A DNA stretch of 10,439 nucleotides from the NCBI GenBank assembly GCA_028678715.1, contig JAJRCY010000019.1, forward strand, positions 1 through 10,439. The letters are read 5' to 3'. This DNA is from Methanomicrobiales archaeon. GTDB lineage: Archaea; Halobacteriota; Methanomicrobia; Methanomicrobiales; JACTUA01. This document shows positions 6,907 through 10,439 of this stretch, piece after piece. Numbering within the stretch: the first letter of the stretch is position 1; each line of letters begins with the position of its first letter. The translations under genes were made by a program, and so were the position numbers. The notes under the pieces are model-generated. The model searched no databases. It was not told the DNA's origin and saw only the letters and a list, made by a program, of their open reading frames with translations.

Positions 6907-6986
6907 GTTTAAGAGTCCGGAGCACCCAGAGGTACAGAGCATGGGGCACCCCTGAAAGAGGGGGTGCCCCGTCGTTTCAGGGAGGG
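6907..6986 (+). promoter_or_regulatory. Promoter and structured leader of the zinc-ribbon gene
   Basis: GTTTAAG (6907-6913) is a possible TATA box, placing the transcript start near 6937. The leader then begins with a perfect 10-bp hairpin, GGGGCACCCC/GGGGTGCCCC (6943-6952/6961-6970), extended to 12 bp by one A-T and one G-T pair, with loop TGAAAGAG. Loop bases TGAAA (6953-6957) are complementary to TTTCA (6975-6979), so an H-type pseudoknot can form immediately before the ribosome site GGAGG (6981-6985). A competing 8-bp pairing, CCCTGAAA (6950-6957) with TTTCAGGG (6975-6982), would overlap that site. This geometry would allow control of translation. No T run follows, so it is not an evident terminator. 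The pairings are seen; regulation is inferred. Confidence 0.4.
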
Positions 6987-6992
6987 TTGCCT

Positions 6993-7454
6993 GTGGCTCC
7001 CCGCGTCAACGCCCGCCATACCACGTGCCCCGGCTGCCAGCAGGAGGTCTTTCTCGAGGAGCTGGTCTCAGGTCGCTGCCCGCTCTGCGGCTGCGAGCTG
7101 GAGGACCCCGAGGAGGTCTGCGACGGCTTTGATGACGTGATCGACCGCTCGGACCTGGCCTGGCTCCTCTTCCACTACTTCCTGTACCGGAAGTTCGAGG
7201 CACTGGGGGCAAGCCCGGTCCAGACCCTCCACCTGATCTCCCGGTGCGAGGGGTCCTTCAGCGGGGAGGCGACCCCGCGGGAGACTGCGTACGAGCTGGA
7301 CGTGCCCATGACCTTCAGGGACCGGGTCCGCGTGAAGAGGTGCGCCGCGTGCGGGCGGCTCTTCATGTTCGGGGGAAAGAAGCGCATCTCCGGGGATCTC
7401 GCACGCACGGGTGACGAGATCTGGTACACCTGTCGGGCCTGCCGTTCAGAATGA
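6993..7454 (+). CDS. Small protein with two zinc-ribbon-like ends, function unknown
   Basis: 153 residues. GTG 6993 was chosen because GGAGG (6981-6985) lies 7 nt upstream; an in-frame TTG at 6987 abuts the ribosome site and is unlikely. The N-terminus has CPGC (C12, C15) and CPLCGC (C29, C32, C34). The C-terminus has CAAC (C117, C120) and CRAC (C147, C150). Each set of four cysteines suits a zinc ribbon. The middle (about 44-75) is acidic then helical with aromatic residues ([12 protein letters not shown]). No signal peptide or membrane segment is seen. I do not recognise a named family; a nucleic-acid-binding or protein-interaction role is a guess from the zinc ribbons. The last 9 bp overlap the end of proS on the opposite strand. 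Confidence 0.75.
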   Translation: MAPRVNARHTTCPGCQQEVFLEELVSGRCPLCGCELEDPEEVCDGFDDVIDRSDLAWLLFHYFLYRKFEALGASPVQTLHLISRCEGSFSGEATPRETAYELDVPMTFRDRVRVKRCAACGRLFMFGGKKRISGDLARTGDEIWYTCRACRSE

Positions 7455-8885
7455 GCGGCCCATGAGGGCCGGTGACCCGGATTTCCCGCAGATGATACAG
7501 GTGCGGGAGGTCCCCTCCATCCCGTATCCCCGCACTTCTGTCCCCAGCACGCTGGCATCCACCTGCTGCTCCAGGGCCTCGGCGCACTCCCGGCTCCCGC
7601 ACCAGGGAGCGAGGGCCACACCCGTCTTCACCGCAGCCGCGGTCTCGTCGAGAGTGGCGGCACAGGTGACCCGCACCTTCATGTCCTCGTCTGCCCGGGC
7701 CAGGAGCTGATCCTGCAGCCGGCTGAGTATCGCCTGCACGCCGCTGAGGAGGTCTGCCCGGGGGATCCGGCTCTTTGCACCCAGCCGGGTCACCGCCGTC
7801 ACCACCCCGGCATCCAGGTCCTTCGGGCCGATCTCCAGACGGAGGGGAACCCCCCGCATCTCCCAGTGGTAGTACTTGGCACCGGGCCGTATCTCCCGCC
7901 GGTCCACCTTCACCCGGAGTCCGGCGTTGAGAAGGGTCTCGGCCACGGCATCAGCCGATGCCAGCACCTCCTCCTTTCGACTCCCGACGATGATGGGGAC
8001 CACGACCACCTGCACGGGGGCCACCGTGTGCGGGAACACCAGGCCCCGGTCATCGCCATGGACACTGATGACCGCCGCGATGGATCGTTCCGAGATCCCG
8101 TAGCAGGTCTGGTGTGCATACTGCTGCTCCCCCCGAATATCCTCGTACTGGATGCTGAAGGTCCGGGAGAAGTGATCGCCCAGGTGGTGGACGGTGCCTA
8201 TCTGGAGGGTCCGCCCGTCCGGCATAATCGTATCGACCGCGACCGTGTAGTCGGCGCCCGGGAACTTGTCCCAGTCGGGCCGGCGGGAGATGAGGACCGG
8301 GATGCACATCTTCCGGTAGAACTCGCGGTACAGCCCTATCGCCTCCTCCACCTGGGCTTCGGCCTCCTCCCAGGTGGCATGGACGGTGTGGGCCTCCTTG
8401 AAGGAGGTGATCTCCCGGAGCCGGATCAGGGGCCTCGTGTGCTTGGTCTCGTACCGGAAGGTGGAGACGACCTGATAGATCTTCAGGGGCAGGTCTGCAT
8501 GGGACCGGACCCAGAGGGCGTACATCGGGTAGATAGCCGTCTCGCTGGTGGGGCGAAGCGCCAGCTTCACTTCGAGAGGGGTCGTCCCCCCGTGGGTGAC
8601 CCAGTACACCTCGTTCTCGAAGCCTTTGATGTGCTCGGCCTCCTTCATGAACTCCTGCTCGGGGATCAGCAGGGGAAAGAGGGCCTCCTCGTGATCCCGG
8701 TCCATGATCTCCCGGAGGAGACCGTACACCTGCTTCCGGAGGGCGAACCCGAAGGGGTACCAGACGTAGAGCCCCTTCACCGGGTACCGGACGTCCATGA
8801 TCTCGGCCCGCCAGAGGATCTCGTGATACCACCCGGAGAAGTCCTGTTTTGGGGGCAGGGCACTTCGTTCCTCTTCCGGCGGCAC
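7446..8885 (-). CDS. proS: Prolyl-tRNA synthetase, archaeal/eukaryotic type
   Basis: 479 residues, the normal size of archaeal ProRS. It charges tRNA-Pro with proline in the cytosol. Class II motifs are clear: RPTSET (111-116), [18 protein letters not shown] (143-160) with SFKEAHT (161-167) as motif 2, and [10 protein letters not shown] (263-272) with HGDDRG (276-281) as motif 3. An anticodon-binding domain follows (about 285-395, with [15 protein letters not shown]). The C-terminal zinc domain has C429, C434, C463 and C466, and the protein ends in an aromatic residue as usual; it lacks the bacterial editing insertion. GTG 8885 was preferred because AGGTG (8895-8891) is 5 nt upstream; GTG 8891 is possible. 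The frame extends to 9032 but that part overlaps the SpoIIM-like gene. The ribosome site overlaps the upstream TAG, indicating coupling with that gene. Confidence 0.97.
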   Translation of the reverse strand: MPPEEERSALPPKQDFSGWYHEILWRAEIMDVRYPVKGLYVWYPFGFALRKQVYGLLREIMDRDHEEALFPLLIPEQEFMKEAEHIKGFENEVYWVTHGGTTPLEVKLALRPTSETAIYPMYALWVRSHADLPLKIYQVVSTFRYETKHTRPLIRLREITSFKEAHTVHATWEEAEAQVEEAIGLYREFYRKMCIPVLISRRPDWDKFPGADYTVAVDTIMPDGRTLQIGTVHHLGDHFSRTFSIQYEDIRGEQQYAHQTCYGISERSIAAVISVHGDDRGLVFPHTVAPVQVVVVPIIVGSRKEEVLASADAVAETLLNAGLRVKVDRREIRPGAKYYHWEMRGVPLRLEIGPKDLDAGVVTAVTRLGAKSRIPRADLLSGVQAILSRLQDQLLARADEDMKVRVTCAATLDETAAAVKTGVALAPWCGSRECAEALEQQVDASVLGTEVRGYGMEGTSRTCIICGKSGSPALMGRSF

Positions 8886-8893
8886 CGTCACAC

Positions 8894-9460
8894 CTACGCG
8901 ACCAGAGATATGATTTGAGGCGTAATAAAAGCCTCGATTCCCGCTGCCAGGGCTACGAGGGGCAGAACGGCCCGAAGGAACACGGATCCAAGGTCCCGGG
9001 CGCGGGCTGCCGCATCTTCGTCCCCCTTCCATTCCTGCCAGAGGGCTTCCGCCAGGGAGAGGCCCAGCGCTCCGGCGAGGATGAAGGACGGGATCTCGAC
9101 GACGCCGTGGGGGAGGATGGCGGCCAGCACGTACAGGATCCCCTTCTCCTGCCGGACCGCCTCCATCACCCCGCCGATCACGAGGCCGTTCGTCCCCGCG
9201 ATGAAGAGGGTCACGGCCCCGAGGGACGCCCCGCCCAGAAAGAGGAGCAGGCAGGTCTGCAGGTTGTTGAGGAAGATCGCGAGAAAGAGGAGGAGGGAAC
9301 TCCCTGCCGGGATGCCGCCCAGGATCTGGTCCCGGAGTACCTGGATGAGGGTCCGCCCCACCACGGGATCCTGCGATACGACGAGACCCCCCAGGACCAG
9401 GGTGGCAAGGAACACGCCGGTGACCACGAGGCCCGGCCTGACCAGGGCTTCCCTAGACAT
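8894..9460 (-). CDS. SpoIIM/DUF95-family integral membrane protein
   Basis: 188 residues from ATG 9460, which overlaps the stop of the upstream DUF63 gene by 8 bp (ATGTCTAG). Hydrophobic segments lie at about 9-29, 54-76, 78-98, 108-140 and 160-185. Family landmarks are FLNN (63-66), [11 protein letters not shown] (116-126) and GIEAFITP (174-181). The family is named for stage II sporulation protein M, an engulfment protein in Bacillus, but archaea do not sporulate and the archaeal members have no established function. It sits in the cytoplasmic membrane. Its stop is 8 nt before the proS start, so membrane protein and tRNA synthetase are probably co-transcribed. Confidence 0.88.
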   Translation of the reverse strand: MSREALVRPGLVVTGVFLATLVLGGLVVSQDPVVGRTLIQVLRDQILGGIPAGSSLLLFLAIFLNNLQTCLLLFLGGASLGAVTLFIAGTNGLVIGGVMEAVRQEKGILYVLAAILPHGVVEIPSFILAGALGLSLAEALWQEWKGDEDAAARARDLGSVFLRAVLPLVALAAGIEAFITPQIISLVA

Positions 9461-10298
9461 AGAGCACCATCCGGGCCATGTCGCGGACACCCGGCGCAAG
9501 GCCCACAACAATCATGGCCAGGAGGATCAGGTGCCAGAGCGCCGGGTTCCCCTCCCTGCGGTAGGCCGAAAGGACATAGATGGCCGGGATCACGACCGCA
9601 ACCTTCAGGAGAAACATGGAGAAGGCGGTGCCGGTGAGGGCAATGAGCGTGGAACCGACGACGTGTACCTCCACGTAGCGGAGGGGGTGCAGGTCGATTC
9701 CGATGCTGGTCGCCGAGGCGTCCAGCATCTGGGCGAAGATGAGGGCCCGGAACAACGGGTCCCCTGCTTCCTTCCAGCCGAAGCCCCGTTCCAGGAGTGC
9801 CATCAGCGCTGCGGAGGTGGCGAGGGCAAGGCCCAGAATCGAGAGCAGGATGACGAGATCCACCCGTGCCTGCGTGAGGCCGAACCAGAGCAGGAGAAGG
9901 CCCGCCCCTGCAGAGGCTCCGGCACCCACACCTGCGTAGAAGGATTGGAACCGGGGCACCATTCCTTTCATTTCCAGGGAGCGGGCAAGGACCAGGGCAG
10001 CCGCGGTGAACCCGAAGACCGCGAGGAAGATCAGGGGTGTGACCAGCAGGTACCGGTACGGAGCAGGGACGAGACCGGTATCCTCCACCACCCGGAGCAG
10101 GCCGCCCAGTACCACATACGGGAGGGTGGAGAGCACCAGGTCCCGGTCCACCGGGACCCCGCCCCGGGCCAGCCACCGGTATACCAGGTACACGGCCAGG
10201 AGGAAGATGAGGGCGTAGGTGAGGGTATCGACGGGATTATAGGGTTGTCCGAGAACGATGGGATCAATGTAGTATTTGTAGAGGAACTCTCCAATCAT
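9453..10298 (-). CDS. DUF63-family archaeal membrane protein
   Basis: 281 residues from ATG 10298. The start matches the usual family beginning (MIGEFLYKYYIDPI), and base composition drops just upstream, as in a promoter, although the frame stays open to the window edge. About seven or eight hydrophobic segments are visible (near 24-44, 54-72, 83-108, 122-142, 146-170, 212-246 and 253-272). Conserved family motifs include RVVEDTG (69-75), MLDASATS (191-198) and APGVRDMAR (268-276), with acidic residues in or next to membrane helices. DUF63 proteins are widespread in Euryarchaeota and have no known function; intramembrane acidic residues could suggest an enzyme or transporter, which is speculation. 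First gene of the DUF63-SpoIIM-proS operon, overlapping the next gene by 8 bp. Confidence 0.88.
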   Translation of the reverse strand: MIGEFLYKYYIDPIVLGQPYNPVDTLTYALIFLLAVYLVYRWLARGGVPVDRDLVLSTLPYVVLGGLLRVVEDTGLVPAPYRYLLVTPLIFLAVFGFTAAALVLARSLEMKGMVPRFQSFYAGVGAGASAGAGLLLLWFGLTQARVDLVILLSILGLALATSAALMALLERGFGWKEAGDPLFRALIFAQMLDASATSIGIDLHPLRYVEVHVVGSTLIALTGTAFSMFLLKVAVVIPAIYVLSAYRREGNPALWHLILLAMIVVGLAPGVRDMARMVLYV

Positions 10299-10340
10299 GA
10301 ATGATCCGAAATGAGCGGAGATGGTATGGACCTGCTCAGG

Positions 10341-10352
10341 AATAAAGGTTTT
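10341..10352 (-). promoter_or_regulatory. Promoter of the DUF63-SpoIIM-proS operon
   Basis: The minus strand reads AAAACC (10352-10347) then TTTATT (10346-10341), a BRE/TATA-like pair. Initiation about 25 nt downstream would be near 10317, giving a leader of about 20 nt before ATG 10298. The surrounding 100 bp is clearly richer in A/T than the rest of the window, which supports a promoter region. Confidence 0.5.
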
Positions 10353-10401
10353 GACAAGTCCAAATGGATGCAGCTCCCCAGGGACGTTGTGATCGGGCAC
10401 G

Positions 10402-10439
10402 ATGTGCTCACCCAGCTGCCCGCAGTGTGCGATGACCTG
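10402..10439 (+). CDS. Possible start of a divergent gene, cut by the window edge
   Basis: ATG 10402 follows GTGATC (10389-10394), a good ribosome-site match, by 7 nt. The 12 codons present read MCSPSCPQCAMT, with three cysteines (C2, C6, C9) as in a small metal-binding motif. AATAAA (10341-10346) could act as a plus-strand TATA box. Too little is present to name a family or be sure it is coding. Confidence 0.35.
   Translation, partial: MCSPSCPQCAMT

Noticed and set aside
7866..8918. 350-codon plus-strand open frame
   Set aside because: Antisense to proS, which is certain from its motifs.
9081..10304. 407-codon plus-strand open frame
   Set aside because: Antisense to the SpoIIM-like and DUF63 genes; highly charged, low-complexity translation.
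10299..10439. Longer DUF63 protein starting at GTG 10400 or beyond
   Set aside because: The family normally begins at the MIGEFLYKYY segment, and the extra stretch has promoter-like base composition with a TATA box. The open frame upstream is probably chance.
1..10439. CRISPR arrays, tRNA or rRNA genes, transposases
   Set aside because: No regularly spaced direct repeats, no cloverleaf-like sequence and no transposase motif were found on either strand.

Overview
The window looks like chromosome from a high-GC euryarchaeon, most likely a methanogen of the Methanomicrobiales (Methanoculleus/Methanofollis-like). The reasons are an archaeal-type prolyl-tRNA synthetase, a DUF63 membrane protein (essentially archaeal), Shine-Dalgarno sites of the GGTGATC/GGAGG type, TATA-like boxes upstream of gene starts and an oligo-T terminator. 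The genus is inference from gene content and style.

Layout. (1) 1-948, minus: N-terminal 316 residues of an Eco57I/type IIG-like DNA methyltransferase, cut by the window edge, with a 6-codon leader ORF just upstream. (2) 1043-2818, minus: a rubredoxin domain fused to a thiamine-diphosphate enzyme of the acetolactate synthase/pyruvate oxidase superfamily. A TATA-containing gap of about 150 bp separates it from (3) a plus-strand three-gene operon, 2970-6584: a protein resembling 4-hydroxyphenylpyruvate dioxygenase (VOC fold), an NAD-type malic enzyme, and a cysteinyl-tRNA synthetase paralogue that has lost two of four zinc ligands and the anticodon-binding end. An oligo-T terminator follows. 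(4) 6585-6992, about 400 bp without a confident gene: a 176-bp inverted-repeat element with C/G-rich hairpins at both ends, a doubtful minus-strand micro-ORF, and a leader that can fold as a hairpin/pseudoknot just before (5) a small protein with two zinc ribbons (6993-7454). (6) 7446-10298, minus: a DUF63 - SpoIIM-like - proS operon whose 3' end overlaps the zinc-ribbon gene tail to tail by 9 bp. (7) At the right edge a plus-strand gene may start at 10402.

How the genes may work together: malic enzyme makes pyruvate, ThDP enzymes of this superfamily often use pyruvate, and HPPD-like proteins act on 2-oxo acids. The divergent pair plus operon (2 and 3) could therefore form a 2-oxo-acid module with an electron-carrying rubredoxin and an adenylating ligase. 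The individual family assignments are fairly firm; the joint pathway is speculation. The most unusual items are the zinc-site-less CysRS paralogue, the rubredoxin-ThDP fusion, the HPPD-like protein in an apparent anaerobe, and the pseudoknot-capable leader before the zinc-ribbon gene. No tRNA, rRNA, CRISPR array or transposase was seen.
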